Below are positions 18,273 to 28,726 of a stretch of 64,000 bases of DNA, in pieces. Position 1 is the first letter of the stretch. Every line of letters starts with the position of its first letter. This stretch comes from Comamonas terrigena NBRC 13299 (GTDB taxonomy: Bacteria; Pseudomonadota; Gammaproteobacteria; Burkholderiales; Burkholderiaceae_C). The position numbers were made by a program, and so were the translations under genes. The stretch is taken from the NCBI RefSeq assembly GCF_006740045.1, contig NZ_AP019749.1, forward strand, positions 4,111,001-4,175,000. The letters run 5' to 3'. The notes beneath the pieces were generated by a model. The model was given only the letters and a program-made list of their open reading frames with translations. It ran no database searches and had not been told where the DNA came from.

Positions 18273-20261
18273 TCACGGCAGCTCGGCGTTGTCGGCCGGT
18301 GCCTCCACCGGCTTGGGACCGACGGTGCCCAGGCGTGCGCGCAGGCTCTGGGGCTGGCCGGTGATCAGTGCGGCGTAGTTGGTGGTGTTGGCCAGTACCT
18401 TCTTCACATAGTCACGCGTTTCGGTGAACGGTACGTTCTCGGCCCAGATGGCACCATCCAGCACCGGACCGTTGCGCCAGTTGCGCGGGCGGCCGGGGCC
18501 GGCGTTGTAGCCGGCAGCGGCCATGGCCATGGAGCCCTGGAAATCGTCCAGCGCCAGCTTCAGGTAGGCGGTGCCGATCTGGATGTTGACGTCCCGGTCA
18601 TTGATCATGCCGGGCGTGAAGTCGTTCATGCCGATCTTGCGCGCCGTCCATTTGGCGGTGGCAGGCATCACCTGCATCAGGCCGGAGGCGCCCACACCGG
18701 AGCGCGCATCCATGATGAAACGGCTCTCCTGGCGGATCAGGCCATAGACATAGGCAGGATCCAGCCCGATGTTGCCCGAGCGCGCCAGCACCGTCTCCTG
18801 GAAAGGCATGGGGTAGCGCTGCTTCCAGTCCATGAAGCCGCGGGTGCGTTCGCTGGTGTTGATGCAGCGGTCCCACACCTGGGCGCGGCAGGCGCGGTCG
18901 GCGGCGGCGTACAGCGCACGGTCGCCCATGCCACCGCTGTCGTGCAGGTTGGTGGCGTAGTTCCATTCGCGCACGCCTTCGCTGCGCAGCCCCATGCGGA
19001 TGGCGTACAGCGCGCGGCTCAGGCTGGGGTTTTTCTCGGCCGCCTCTTTTTCCGCCGGCGTCAGCGGCTGCGGGGCAGGCGGCACGGTCACGCGCTGGCC
19101 CAGCTCTTCCAGTGCCAGCTGTTCGTAAAAGCCGTCCACGCCGGCAATGCGCTCGAACAGGGCGCGCGATTCGTTCTTTTCGTGCTCGGTCACCACGCGG
19201 CCGGAGGCGATTGCCTTGGCCTTCCAGTAGACCCAGCTCGGGTCGGCCTGGGCAGTGCTGCTCATGCCGTCGATGGCCTTGCGGGCCAGGCTCCAGTTGC
19301 CGGCGCGCAGCGCGGCACGGGTCTTCCAGGCAAGGGCGTCATCGTCCAGATCGCTGCTGCGCGTGACCTTGTCAAAGTAGGTCACGGCCGTGGGGTCCAG
19401 CTTGCGTGCGGCCATCTTGCCGATCACGCCCCAGGCCCAGTTGCGTTCCTCGGTGCGCAGCTGGTTGGCCCAGCGCGCGTTCATCTGGTCGGCGGCCTGG
19501 GACGGGTCGTTGGCGGCCATGCGGATGATGGCCAGCAGGGCCAGTTCGCGCCGCACATTGCCGCGCGCGTTCTTGCTGGTACCGCTGAGGTATTTGATGG
19601 GCGAGGCAAACACATCGCCCACCTGGGATTGCATCTCCGGCGCGACGATGCCCACGGCACGGCTGGTCTGGCCCTGGCGGTTGAGTTCTGCGCCCAGGCG
19701 CGCACGCTGCCAGATGACCTCTTCCTTGAGCTGCTTGTTGGCGTACAGCGTGGCGGCCAGGTTGGCGCAGCCGTCGTCGTTCGCGCCCTGCGTGTGCCAC
19801 AGCCGCACGGCCTCTTGCGCGATGTTCTGCGGTGCCTTGCCCTGCAGCAGATCCGCTGTCAGCGCGTAGCAGCGCACCTCGCGGTCGTCCTGCATGCGGA
19901 AATCCGCGTGCTGCTGCGCGAAGGTGGTCCAGTCGCGGTTCTTGCCCAGCTGCAGCAGCCAGTCGTTGCGCAAGCGGTCTTCCTGGTAGGTACCGCGCCA
20001 GCGCTGCAAAAAGGCCTGGACCTCCTGCGGTGTGGCGGAATCCAGACGCACGCGCAGCTCCCAGTACGCGGCCCAGGGCTCCAGCGCATGGCCTTGGGCG
20101 GCCGGCAACAGCCGCGCCAGCGCGGCTTTGTCGCCCTTGCGGAAGGCTTGCTGCATTTGCAGTAGCACATCATCCCCGGTCGTCTGGGTAAAACCCAAAG
20201 AGGGAACGACGGAAAGCAGGGAGGCCGCGCAAAGCGGTGTCAGAATCTTCAGCCAATGCAT
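18273..20261 (-). CDS. slt: Soluble lytic murein transglycosylase
   Basis: Periplasmic enzyme that cleaves the MurNAc-GlcNAc bond of peptidoglycan with formation of 1,6-anhydro-MurNAc. The 662 residues begin with a signal peptide (MHWLKILTPLCAASLLSVVP...). A long alpha-helical superhelix (the Slt70 U and L domains) fills residues about 30-450. The catalytic SLT domain lies near 480-640: Glu in LIRQESRFIMDARS, then GASGLMQVMPATAKWTA and AMAAAGYNAGPGRP. It diverges from the formyl-THF cyclo-ligase gene with only 14 bases between start codons. The protein ends ADNAELP, followed by an unusual in-frame tail described separately. Confidence 0.93.
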   Translation of the reverse strand: MHWLKILTPLCAASLLSVVPSLGFTQTTGDDVLLQMQQAFRKGDKAALARLLPAAQGHALEPWAAYWELRVRLDSATPQEVQAFLQRWRGTYQEDRLRNDWLLQLGKNRDWTTFAQQHADFRMQDDREVRCYALTADLLQGKAPQNIAQEAVRLWHTQGANDDGCANLAATLYANKQLKEEVIWQRARLGAELNRQGQTSRAVGIVAPEMQSQVGDVFASPIKYLSGTSKNARGNVRRELALLAIIRMAANDPSQAADQMNARWANQLRTEERNWAWGVIGKMAARKLDPTAVTYFDKVTRSSDLDDDALAWKTRAALRAGNWSLARKAIDGMSSTAQADPSWVYWKAKAIASGRVVTEHEKNESRALFERIAGVDGFYEQLALEELGQRVTVPPAPQPLTPAEKEAAEKNPSLSRALYAIRMGLRSEGVREWNYATNLHDSGGMGDRALYAAADRACRAQVWDRCINTSERTRGFMDWKQRYPMPFQETVLARSGNIGLDPAYVYGLIRQESRFIMDARSGVGASGLMQVMPATAKWTARKIGMNDFTPGMINDRDVNIQIGTAYLKLALDDFQGSMAMAAAGYNAGPGRPRNWRNGPVLDGAIWAENVPFTETRDYVKKVLANTTNYAALITGQPQSLRARLGTVGPKPVEAPADNAELP

Positions 20262-20275
20262 GGGGGAATTATGTG

Positions 20276-20866
20276 ATGGACAAAACAGCCCTACGCCGCC
20301 GATTGGTGGAACAGCGCCGGAATATGGAAGATCGCCTACACCGCAGCGACCTGCTGCAGCAGGTGATGCGCATCTGGTTGGTGGATCGCCCGGACACCGT
20401 GATCGGCGCCTACTGGCCCATCAAGGGCGAATTCGATCCGCTGCCCATTCTGCACCGCTGGAAAGAGGATGGGGAATTGCTGGACAAACCCCTGCGCCGC
20501 CGCATCGGCCTACCGGTGATCAACAAGGAACACAAGACGCTGACCTTCCACGTCTGGTATCCGGGCTGCCCCATGGAGGAAGACGCCTACGGCATTCCCA
20601 AGCCCAAGGACACCGAGGTGATCCAGCCCACGCTGCTGTTCGTCCCCTGTGTGGGCTACGGCACCGGCGGCTACCGCCTGGGCTATGGCGGTGGCTTTTA
20701 CGACCGCACCCTGGCCACGCTGCGGCCCAAGCCCTTCACCGTGGGACTGGGCTTTCGCGAAGCCTATGTGGACGACTTCGAGCCCGAGGCCCACGACCAG
20801 CCGCTGGACGCCTTGCTGAACGACAACGGTGTGGTCTGGCCCCTGCCGGATCTGCCCACCCGCTGA
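20276..20866 (+). CDS. 5-formyltetrahydrofolate cyclo-ligase
   Basis: ATP-dependent conversion of 5-formyl-THF to 5,10-methenyl-THF, which recycles an inhibitory folate form (YgfA/MTHFS family). The start at 20276 gives MDKTALRRRLVEQRR, the typical N-terminus, and 196 residues; the earlier ATG at 20237 would overlap the divergent slt gene. The ATP-binding region VGYGTGGYRLGYGGGFYDRTLA is complete and PCVGYG precedes it. A GGGGGA sequence about ten bases upstream may be the ribosome site. In many bacteria this gene follows 6S RNA, but I do not see a convincing 6S candidate here. Confidence 0.93.
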   Translation: MDKTALRRRLVEQRRNMEDRLHRSDLLQQVMRIWLVDRPDTVIGAYWPIKGEFDPLPILHRWKEDGELLDKPLRRRIGLPVINKEHKTLTFHVWYPGCPMEEDAYGIPKPKDTEVIQPTLLFVPCVGYGTGGYRLGYGGGFYDRTLATLRPKPFTVGLGFREAYVDDFEPEAHDQPLDALLNDNGVVWPLPDLPTR

Positions 20867-20874
20867 GGCCCACC

Positions 20875-21306
20875 ATGGCCCGGCCCACCCGTCCCGCTGC
20901 CAACGACGCCCGCGCCGCCAGCGGGCCGGGCATGGACCCCACGCGCGACCTGTTTGCCGACCTGGATGCGGAGCCTGCGGCTCCGCCTGCTCCCGTCTGC
21001 GCTGCGGAACCCTTCCCCTCCGGCGCTGCCACCCCTCCCCTGGAGGAAGGCCGTCTTGTAGAGGATGCCCCTGCGCCCCCCGTCTCCGAGTCACGCATCT
21101 CCTACGCCGAAGCACAGCGGCTGATGGCCATTGGCCGCAGCCAGGGCCCGCAGGCGCTGACACCGGACCAGCACCATGCCCTCTGGGACTGCCTGCGGGA
21201 CCTTCCCGAAAGCCAGGCCTGGCTGGCCGCCCAGCTCACCGCCTTGCAGGGCGAGCTGCAGGAACGTGGTCTGCGTCCCCGGCCAGGCACCCACACGGCG
21301 CGTTGA
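20875..21306 (+). CDS. Hypothetical protein, Ala/Pro-rich N-terminus
   Basis: A 143-residue protein starting eight bases after the cyclo-ligase stop, so probably co-transcribed. Residues 1-75 are low in complexity (Ala, Pro, Gly) and acidic around MDPTRDLFADLDAE. Residues 78-140 look folded and helical: RISYAEAQRLMAIGRSQG, LTPDQHHALWDCLRDLP, AWLAAQLTALQGELQERG. I recognise no family. An internal start at MDPTRD (20932) is possible. The helical C-terminal half and tight spacing support a real gene; function unknown. Confidence 0.6.
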   Translation: MARPTRPAANDARAASGPGMDPTRDLFADLDAEPAAPPAPVCAAEPFPSGAATPPLEEGRLVEDAPAPPVSESRISYAEAQRLMAIGRSQGPQALTPDQHHALWDCLRDLPESQAWLAAQLTALQGELQERGLRPRPGTHTAR

Positions 21307-21415
21307 GCCGCATGCCCAAGCAGGCCTGCAGGCAGACCGCAAGGAAGTACCCACTCTGAGCTGAAGACAACTGGCGAGCGGGCCATGGGCTGCGGGCTTG
21401 CCGCGCGGCAGTCGC

Positions 21416-22120
21416 TCAGTCTGTTGCCGCCGCCCGCCAGCGCTGCCAGCCCTTGGCGCGCAGCTCGCAGGCCGGGCAGCTGCCACAGCCGTAGCCCCAG
21501 TCGTGCAACGCATCGCGCGTGCCCTGGTAGCAGGTGTGGGTGTCGCGCACGACCAGCTCCACCAGCGCGTCTCCTCCCAGGTCCTGTGCCATCTGCCAGG
21601 TCTGGGCCTTGTCGATCCACATCAGCGGCGTCTCGATGCGCAGCCGCCGCTCCAGGCCAAGGTTCAGCGCCAGCTGCATGGCCTTCATGGTGTCGTCGCG
21701 GCAATCGGGGTAGCCGGAGAAATCGGTCTCGCACACGCCGGTGACGATGACCTGCAGCCCGCGCCGGTAGGCCAGTGCACCGGCCAGGGTCAGAAACAGC
21801 AGATTGCGCCCGGGTACAAAGGTGTTGGGCAGGCCGTCGGCCTGCATCGCAAAGGCCACATCCTCGGTGAGCGACGAGCCGCCGATCTGCTGCAGCACAT
21901 CCAGCGTCAGCACATGGTCTTCGCCCAGCCGGGGGGCCCACTGCGGAAACTGGGCGCGCAGCCGGTCGCGCACGGTGTGGCGCGCCTGCAACTCCACCCG
22001 GTGGCGCTGGCCGTAGTCGAACCCCAGGGTTTCGACGCGGTCGTACTTGGAAAGGGCGTGGGCCAGGCAGGTGGTGGAGTCCTGACCGCCCGAGAACATG
22101 ACAAGGGCCGAGGTATGCAT
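21416..22120 (-). CDS. queC: 7-cyano-7-deazaguanine synthase
   Basis: Converts 7-carboxy-7-deazaguanine to preQ0 with ATP and ammonia, on the way to queuosine in tRNA. The 234 residues include the PP-loop [17 protein letters not shown] (residues 7-23), GFDYGQRH, the central [16 protein letters not shown] and the C-terminal zinc-binding cysteines (TCYQG ... [16 protein letters not shown]). All expected cysteines are present. It converges with the hypothetical gene at 20.9 kb and diverges from a GST gene; no other que genes are in the window. Confidence 0.95.
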   Translation of the reverse strand: MHTSALVMFSGGQDSTTCLAHALSKYDRVETLGFDYGQRHRVELQARHTVRDRLRAQFPQWAPRLGEDHVLTLDVLQQIGGSSLTEDVAFAMQADGLPNTFVPGRNLLFLTLAGALAYRRGLQVIVTGVCETDFSGYPDCRDDTMKAMQLALNLGLERRLRIETPLMWIDKAQTWQMAQDLGGDALVELVVRDTHTCYQGTRDALHDWGYGCGSCPACELRAKGWQRWRAAATD

Positions 22121-22143
22121 AGCGCCCGATTACACACCGCAAA

Positions 22144-22161
22144 TGTAGCGCTGCGGCTACA
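22144..22161. promoter_or_regulatory. Inverted repeat between queC and the GST gene
   Basis: TGTAGC and GCTACA arms around GCTGCG, 24 bases upstream of the queC start and 61 upstream of the GST start. It could be an operator for either gene; no regulator is suggested by the context. Confidence 0.25.
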
Positions 22162-22221
22162 GTAGGACATCATGCGCTCCCCCGCCCCCTGCACGCATTC
22201 TCGGCACAGAAAGGTCGGCCC

Positions 22222-22938
22222 ATGCTTCAGCTGTACATAGGCAACAAGAACTACTCATCTTGGTCGTTGCGGCCCTGGCTGGTGCTGCGCCAGTTGGGCA
22301 TTCCATTTGAAGAGATGAAGGTGCGCTTCGACAGCTTTGCCCCGGATTCGCACTTCAAGCAGACGATGCTGGGGCTGACCCCCACCGGCAAGGTGCCGCT
22401 GCTGGTGGACGACGGGCTGGCCATCTGGGATACCCTGGCCATCACCGAGTACCTGGCCGAACGCTTTCCGCAGGCGGGCGTCTGGCCCACCCCGGTGGCC
22501 GACCGGGCCCGCGCCCGCAGCCTGTGCGCCGAAATGCACAGCGGCTTCACCGCGCTGCGCAGCCACTGCCCCATGAATGTGGAAGCCCATCTGCCCGAAG
22601 TGGGCGCCCGGATCTGGGCCGAGCAGGCTGGCGTGCGCGACGATGTCTACCGCCTGATCGACATGTGGGGCCAGCAGCTGTCCACCCACGGCGGACCGCT
22701 GCTGTTTGGCAACTTCTGTGCAGCCGACGCCTTCTTCGCCCCGGTCTGCCTGCGGCTGGACCGCTACGCCTTGCCGCTGCCCCAGCACATCCAGCCCTAT
22801 GTGCAGCGCGTGCTGGCCCTGCCGTCCGTGCGCGAATGGACCCGTGCCGCACTGGAGGAAAAAGACTTCCGCGAGTTCGAGGAGCCCTACCGCACCGCCA
22901 GCGGGATGCTGGCCGAGCGCAGCCTGCCCCAGCCCTGA
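22222..22938 (+). CDS. Glutathione S-transferase family protein
   Basis: A 238-residue cytosolic GST. The thioredoxin-like N-terminal domain (residues 1-80) starts [20 protein letters not shown], with Ser/Tyr near the usual catalytic position, and contains [19 protein letters not shown], the glutathione-binding cis-Pro and following turn. The all-helical C-terminal domain covers about 90-220. Overall it resembles the YfcF/maleylacetoacetate-isomerase-like GSTs. It lies 83 bases before cca on the same strand. The substrate is unknown; detoxification is a reasonable guess. Confidence 0.88.
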   Translation: MLQLYIGNKNYSSWSLRPWLVLRQLGIPFEEMKVRFDSFAPDSHFKQTMLGLTPTGKVPLLVDDGLAIWDTLAITEYLAERFPQAGVWPTPVADRARARSLCAEMHSGFTALRSHCPMNVEAHLPEVGARIWAEQAGVRDDVYRLIDMWGQQLSTHGGPLLFGNFCAADAFFAPVCLRLDRYALPLPQHIQPYVQRVLALPSVREWTRAALEEKDFREFEEPYRTASGMLAERSLPQP

Positions 22939-23020
22939 TACCCGGCACGCCATCCCGGGGTCCAGCAGCGGCGCCCGGGTACCGGCTGCAGGGCATGGCG
23001 CCCCCGCCTACACTTCGGCC

Positions 23021-24274
23021 ATGAAGATCTATATGGTTGGCGGCGCAGTGCGCGACCGCCTGTTGGGGCGGCCTTTTCACGACACCGACTGGGTGGTGGT
23101 GGGCGCCACGCCCGAGGACATGGCGGCCCGGGGCTACACCCCGGTGGGGCGGGACTTCCCCGTATTCCTGCACCCCGATACGCACGAGGAGTATGCGCTG
23201 GCCCGCACCGAGCGCAAGAACGGCCACGGCTACCGCGGCTTTGTGGTCCACACCGCCCCGGATGTGACGCTGGAGGAAGACCTGGCGCGGCGCGATCTGA
23301 CGATCAATGCCATCGCCGCACCCGCGGATTGGGACAGCGCAGACGCCCTGTGCGACCCCTATGGCGGCCAGGCCGATCTGGCGGCCCGGGTGCTGCGCCA
23401 TGTGACCGATGCCTTCCGCGAAGACCCCGTGCGCATCCTGCGCGTGGCACGCTTTGCGGCGCGTTTCACCGATTTCACACTGGCCCCCGAAACCCTGCAG
23501 CTGATGCGCGAGATGGTGGACGCCGGCGAGGCCGACCACCTGGTGCCCGAGCGCGTCTGGCAGGAGATCAGCCGCGGGCTGATGGAAGCACAGCCCTCGC
23601 GCATGTTCGGCCTGCTGCGCGACTGCGGCGCGCTGCAGCGCCTGCTGCCCGAGCTGGACCGCCTGTGGGGCGTGCCCCAGCGCGCCGAATACCACCCGGA
23701 GGTCGACACCGGCGTGCACGCCATGCTGGTGCTGGACATGGCAGCCCGGCTGGACGCCCCGCTGACGGTGCGCTTTGCCTGCCTGTGCCACGATTTCGGC
23801 AAGGGCACCACGCCGGCCGATGTGCTGCCGCGCCACATCGGCCACGAGCAGCGCAGCGCCCGGCTGCTGCAGGCCGTGTGCGAGCGCTGGCGCGTGCCCA
23901 ATGACTGCCGGGAACTGGCCGATGTGGTGGCGCGCGAGCACGGCAACATCCATCGCAGCAGCGAGCTGAATGCCGCCGCCGTGCTGCGCCTGCTGGAACG
24001 CTGCGATGCCATCCGCAAGCCGGCGCGCTTTGCCGAAGCCCTGCTGGCCTGCGAATGCGATGCCCGCGGGCGCACCGGCTTTGAGAACGCGGCCTACCCC
24101 CAGCGCCCGCGCCTGCAGGCCGCGCTGGATGCGGCCCTGGCCGTGGAGACAGCCCCCGTGGCCCAGGCCGCCGCCCAGCGGGGGCTGAAAGGCAAGGCCA
24201 TTGGCGACGCCGTGGCCCAGGCCCGGGAACAGGCCGTGGCCGCCGCGCTGCACGCCCTGCACCCGGCGCACTGA
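23021..24274 (+). CDS. cca: CCA-adding tRNA nucleotidyltransferase (multifunctional)
   Basis: Adds or repairs the 3' CCA end of tRNAs. The 417-residue protein begins [16 protein letters not shown]; the nucleotidyltransferase metal ligands are in HDTDWVVVG (DTD, about residues 21-23). The flexible head follows ([26 protein letters not shown]). An HD phosphohydrolase domain is present in the C-terminal half ([17 protein letters not shown]), as in E. coli-type Cca with 2'-nucleotidase and phosphodiesterase activity. The start at 23021 fits the family exactly. It is a housekeeping gene with no operon partner other than the preceding GST. Confidence 0.95.
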   Translation: MKIYMVGGAVRDRLLGRPFHDTDWVVVGATPEDMAARGYTPVGRDFPVFLHPDTHEEYALARTERKNGHGYRGFVVHTAPDVTLEEDLARRDLTINAIAAPADWDSADALCDPYGGQADLAARVLRHVTDAFREDPVRILRVARFAARFTDFTLAPETLQLMREMVDAGEADHLVPERVWQEISRGLMEAQPSRMFGLLRDCGALQRLLPELDRLWGVPQRAEYHPEVDTGVHAMLVLDMAARLDAPLTVRFACLCHDFGKGTTPADVLPRHIGHEQRSARLLQAVCERWRVPNDCRELADVVAREHGNIHRSSELNAAAVLRLLERCDAIRKPARFAEALLACECDARGRTGFENAAYPQRPRLQAALDAALAVETAPVAQAAAQRGLKGKAIGDAVAQAREQAVAAALHALHPAH

Positions 24275-24443
24275 ACCCGGCACACCGGAGCCTGTGCTGC
24301 GCTGCGGGAACACCCGTAAGGGAAAACCGCCTCTCCCGGGGGCAGGACGACGGAGGAATATGGAGGGGTTGGGTCCCACAGCCTCGTGGAAACACGCCCA
24401 CACCCATCCACCCCCTGTGTCCTTTTGTTGCTGGAGATTTGCC

Positions 24444-25964
<1,521 letters not shown>

Positions 25965-25984
25965 AGCCCTGTTTCCTGCTGTTT

Positions 25985-26016
25985 CCTGCTGCAGGTCAGA
26001 CAAGGCCTGCAGCAGG
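25985..26016. repeat. Perfect 11-bp inverted repeat after the aldehyde dehydrogenase
   Basis: CCTGCTGCAGG (25985-25995) and CCTGCAGCAGG (26006-26016) flank a 10-base loop. It starts 20 bases after the stop codon and is not followed by a T run. It may be an mRNA-stabilising hairpin or partial terminator within the module. Confidence 0.55.
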
Positions 26017-26244
26017 CACCTCCCCAGCCTCCCCGCTCTTGACACCCATGCCGATGGTGCGCAAGCTGCACCATGGCAACCTACCTTTTATCGGTTTCCA
26101 CGATGGATGCCGCACCGGGCAGCCTGGCCCGGGGGCCCTATGCCCTGCCATACCAGCAGACACAGACCTGGAATGTGCAGGCTCTTGCCCTGGGCGTATC
26201 CGGCCTCATGGCGGCTGCGCCCCTTGCTTCAAGGAGATGTTCGG

Positions 26245-27279
26245 ATGACGCTTCCCCTGACCATGCAAGCTGCCGTGGTGCGCGCTTTTGGCAAACCGCT
26301 GACCATCGAAGAAATGCCGGTCCCCCGCCCGGCCGATGACCAGATCCTGGTGAAGATCGCCGCCTCGGGGGTCTGCCACACCGACCTGCACGCCGCCGAA
26401 GGCGACTGGCCAGTCAAACCCCACCCGCCCTTCATTCCCGGCCACGAAGGCGTGGGCCATGTGGCAGCGGTGGGAAAGAACGTCAAGCACGTCAAGGAAG
26501 GCGACCGCGTGGGCGTGCCCTGGCTGCACAGTGCCTGCGGCTTCTGCCGGCATTGCATCGGCGGCTGGGAAACGCTGTGCGAATCGCAGACCAACACTGG
26601 CTACTCGGTCAACGGCGGCTTTGCCGACTATGCGCTGGCCGACCCCAACTATGTGGGCCACCTGCCGTCGAATGTGAACTTCATCGAGATCGCGCCCGTG
26701 CTGTGCGCCGGCGTCACGGTCTACAAGGGCCTGAAGATGACGGAAGCCAAACCCGGCGACTGGGTGGTGATCTCCGGCGTGGGCGGGCTGGGTCACATGG
26801 CCGTGCAATACGCCAAGGCCATGGGCTTCAATGTGGCGGCCGTGGACATCGATGACAGCAAGCTGGCACTGGCCCGCAAGCTGGGCGCCACGGTGACGGT
26901 CAACGCCAAGAACACCGATCCGGCGGCCTATCTGCAAAAGGAAATCGAGGGGGCGCACGGCGTGCTGGTCACGGCCGTGTCACCCAAGGCCTTCGAGCAG
27001 GCGCTGGGCATGGTGCGCCGCGGCGGCACCATTGCGCTCAATGGCCTGCCTCCGGGCGACTTCCCGCTGCCCATCTTCAGCATGGTGCTCAAGGGCATCA
27101 CGGTGCGCGGCTCCATTGTCGGCACCCGGCTGGACCTGCAGGAGTCGCTGGACTTTGCCGCCCAGGGCAAGGTGAAAGCCACGGTCTCCACCGACAAGCT
27201 GGAAAACATCAACGACATCTTTGCCCGCATGCACCAGGGCCAGATCGAAGGCCGGGTGGTGCTGGACATCGCCACCTGA
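26245..27279 (+). CDS. adhP: Zinc-dependent alcohol dehydrogenase (AdhP type)
   Basis: Medium-chain dehydrogenase oxidising ethanol and other primary alcohols with NAD. The 344 residues contain the catalytic-zinc Cys in GVCHTDLHAAEGDWPVKP, His in PGHEGVGHV, and the structural zinc site with four cysteines in ACGFCRHCIGGWETLC. The Rossmann motif is GVGGLGHMAVQYAKAMG and the NAD-specificity Asp is in VAAVDIDDSK. AAGGAGA (26231-26237) fixes the start at 26245. It lies between the aldehyde dehydrogenase and DUF779 genes on the same strand. The 280-base gap upstream could hold a separate promoter. Confidence 0.94.
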   Translation: MTLPLTMQAAVVRAFGKPLTIEEMPVPRPADDQILVKIAASGVCHTDLHAAEGDWPVKPHPPFIPGHEGVGHVAAVGKNVKHVKEGDRVGVPWLHSACGFCRHCIGGWETLCESQTNTGYSVNGGFADYALADPNYVGHLPSNVNFIEIAPVLCAGVTVYKGLKMTEAKPGDWVVISGVGGLGHMAVQYAKAMGFNVAAVDIDDSKLALARKLGATVTVNAKNTDPAAYLQKEIEGAHGVLVTAVSPKAFEQALGMVRRGGTIALNGLPPGDFPLPIFSMVLKGITVRGSIVGTRLDLQESLDFAAQGKVKATVSTDKLENINDIFARMHQGQIEGRVVLDIAT

Positions 27280-27355
27280 GGCCCGGCTGCAGCGTCAGCA
27301 GCGCCTGCACCGCCAGCAGCACCCGCTGGTGGCGGTGCATTCACAGGAGACAACC

Positions 27356-27730
27356 ATGGTCGAGCGTGTCATTGCCACCCCGGCGACGCTGGAGCTGATC
27401 GAACTGCTCCGGGCCAAGCACGGGCCGCACCTGTTCTTTCACCAGTCTGGCGGCTGCTGCGACAACAGCGCGGCCAACTGCTATATCGAAGGGGAGCTGA
27501 CCATCGGCCCCGGCGACGTGCAGTTGGGCACGATCGGCGGCCTGCCGTTCTACATGAGCGTCTCGCAGTTCGCCTACTGGAAACACACCCAGCTCATCAT
27601 CGACGTGATCGAGACCCACGGCGGCGGCACCTTCTCGCTGGAAGGGCCCGAGGGCAAGGCCTTTCTCACCCGGTCGCGCGTGTTCACCGACGCGGAACTG
27701 GCCACGCTGCGGACGTCCGAACCCGGCTGA
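27356..27730 (+). CDS. DUF779 domain-containing protein
   Basis: A 124-residue protein recognised as DUF779 by its pattern FFHQSGGCCDNSAANCY and its GDVQLGTIGGLPFYMS and GKAFLTRSRVF segments. Three cysteines in the CC...C motif suggest metal or redox chemistry. Genes of this family are commonly found beside AldB/ExaC-type aldehyde dehydrogenases, and here it closes such a module 76 bases after adhP. AGGAGA lies ten bases upstream. Its molecular role is not established; a helper or metallochaperone for the dehydrogenases is a guess from context. Confidence 0.85.
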   Translation: MVERVIATPATLELIELLRAKHGPHLFFHQSGGCCDNSAANCYIEGELTIGPGDVQLGTIGGLPFYMSVSQFAYWKHTQLIIDVIETHGGGTFSLEGPEGKAFLTRSRVFTDAELATLRTSEPG

Positions 27731-27793
27731 CGCCTGCGCCATGCCACGGTACCGCGCGCACCATGGAGGGTCTTGTTCCACCTCCACACCACC

Positions 27794-28159
27794 ATGCCCT
27801 CTCTGCACGCTGTGATCCTTGGCATTGCGCTGGCCCTGGGCCTCGGCGGCAGCCTTGCGGGCAGCCTGGCGGTGGAAGACGCACGCCTGCAGCTGCTGTA
27901 CCGCCCGGAATCCGCCCCTGCCGCCCAGCCCTTGCGGCCCGTGGCGCTGTCGCCCAACCTCAACCTCACCCCTGAACAGCTGGCCATCGCGGCACGGCGC
28001 AGCCAGCTGTCCTTTGCGGCCAAGCTGGAATGCAGCGCCCTCGATACCCGCCTGCCGGTGCTGGAGCGCGCCGTCCGACGCGCCAAACCCGACGTCAAGG
28101 CCGAAGCCGAGCACACCCTGTCCCTGGCCCGCCTGCGCTACACGGTGCTGCGCTGCTGA
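27794..28159 (+). CDS. Small exported hypothetical protein
   Basis: 121 residues from MPSLHAVILGIALALGLGGSLAGSLA, which reads as a signal peptide or single membrane anchor. An alternative start seven codons upstream (27773) exists. The rest is helical and Ala/Leu-rich: LTPEQLAIAARRSQLSFAAK, LPVLERAVRRAKPDVKAEAE, with two cysteines (LECSALD and the C-terminal LRC) that could form a disulfide in the periplasm. I recognise no family. It starts 63 bases after the DUF779 gene on the same strand. Confidence 0.6.
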   Translation: MPSLHAVILGIALALGLGGSLAGSLAVEDARLQLLYRPESAPAAQPLRPVALSPNLNLTPEQLAIAARRSQLSFAAKLECSALDTRLPVLERAVRRAKPDVKAEAEHTLSLARLRYTVLRC

Positions 28160-28307
28160 ACGCCCCTCCGCATCTGTTCCGCGATTCATCCAATATTCAT
28201 GTGTGCGACGCACCATACGCGCAGTCTTGGCAGCCGCGCCCCCATTCTGGAGGCGTGCTGCCCCCGCAATCACGTCCGCAGACCATCGCTGCGGGCAGGA
28301 GAAAACG

Positions 28308-28628
28308 ATGTATCCCGTAGGCTTTCCGCTGTGGCGCTGGTGCGGCCGCCAAGGTGCAGTCCTGTTGTTGCGTGTGCAGGTTCAGCGGAATTCCGATACC
28401 GGCTGTTACAGCGCCACCAGCAGCTGCTTGCCCGGCCTGCTGGTGCGCGCCCGCACGCGCGAAGGCCTGATCTCCCGCGTCTACGCCTGCGCCGAACTGC
28501 TGCTGGCCGACGAACTGGGCCAGCCGCTGCGCCAGCAAGCGCTGATTGCCTGGGATGGAGTGTTCCAGCACGGCGTACCGGCGCCGGCAGGCTGGCAGCA
28601 GCGGGGCTCCCGCAGCTCCTGGAACTGA
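28308..28628 (+). CDS. Small protein with DUF1902/HicB-like fold (tentative)
   Basis: 106 residues starting MYPVGFPLWRWCGRQG. AGGAGA (28297-28302) sits six bases before the ATG, a good start. The segment DTGCYSATSSCLPGLLVRARTREGLISRVYACAELLL follows the pattern of DUF1902 and HicB-like antitoxin domains (strand, 'LPGL' turn, strand, helix). No toxin-like gene accompanies it, so an antitoxin role is not supported. The C-terminal 30 residues are unremarkable. The family call is by eye and should be treated as tentative. Confidence 0.55.
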   Translation: MYPVGFPLWRWCGRQGAVLLLRVQVQRNSDTGCYSATSSCLPGLLVRARTREGLISRVYACAELLLADELGQPLRQQALIAWDGVFQHGVPAPAGWQQRGSRSSWN

Positions 28629-28726
28629 ATTCCGCACGGGCACGTCCCCTGGGGCTGTCCGGCCATCCAGGGCGGCGATGCGCACCCTGCCCAGAAAAAG
28701 CGGTCAGCGCACCGCCACGCGGTAGC

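Noticed and set aside
20180..20290. 6S RNA gene upstream of the cyclo-ligase
   Set aside because: This is a common neighbour, but only 14 bases separate the divergent start codons and no 6S-like long hairpin is visible.
26017..26244. Possible sigma-54 promoter or small gene before adhP
   Set aside because: GG and GC dinucleotides are present but at 11 or 14 bases, not the required 10; the short frames here run into adhP out of register and show no protein signature.
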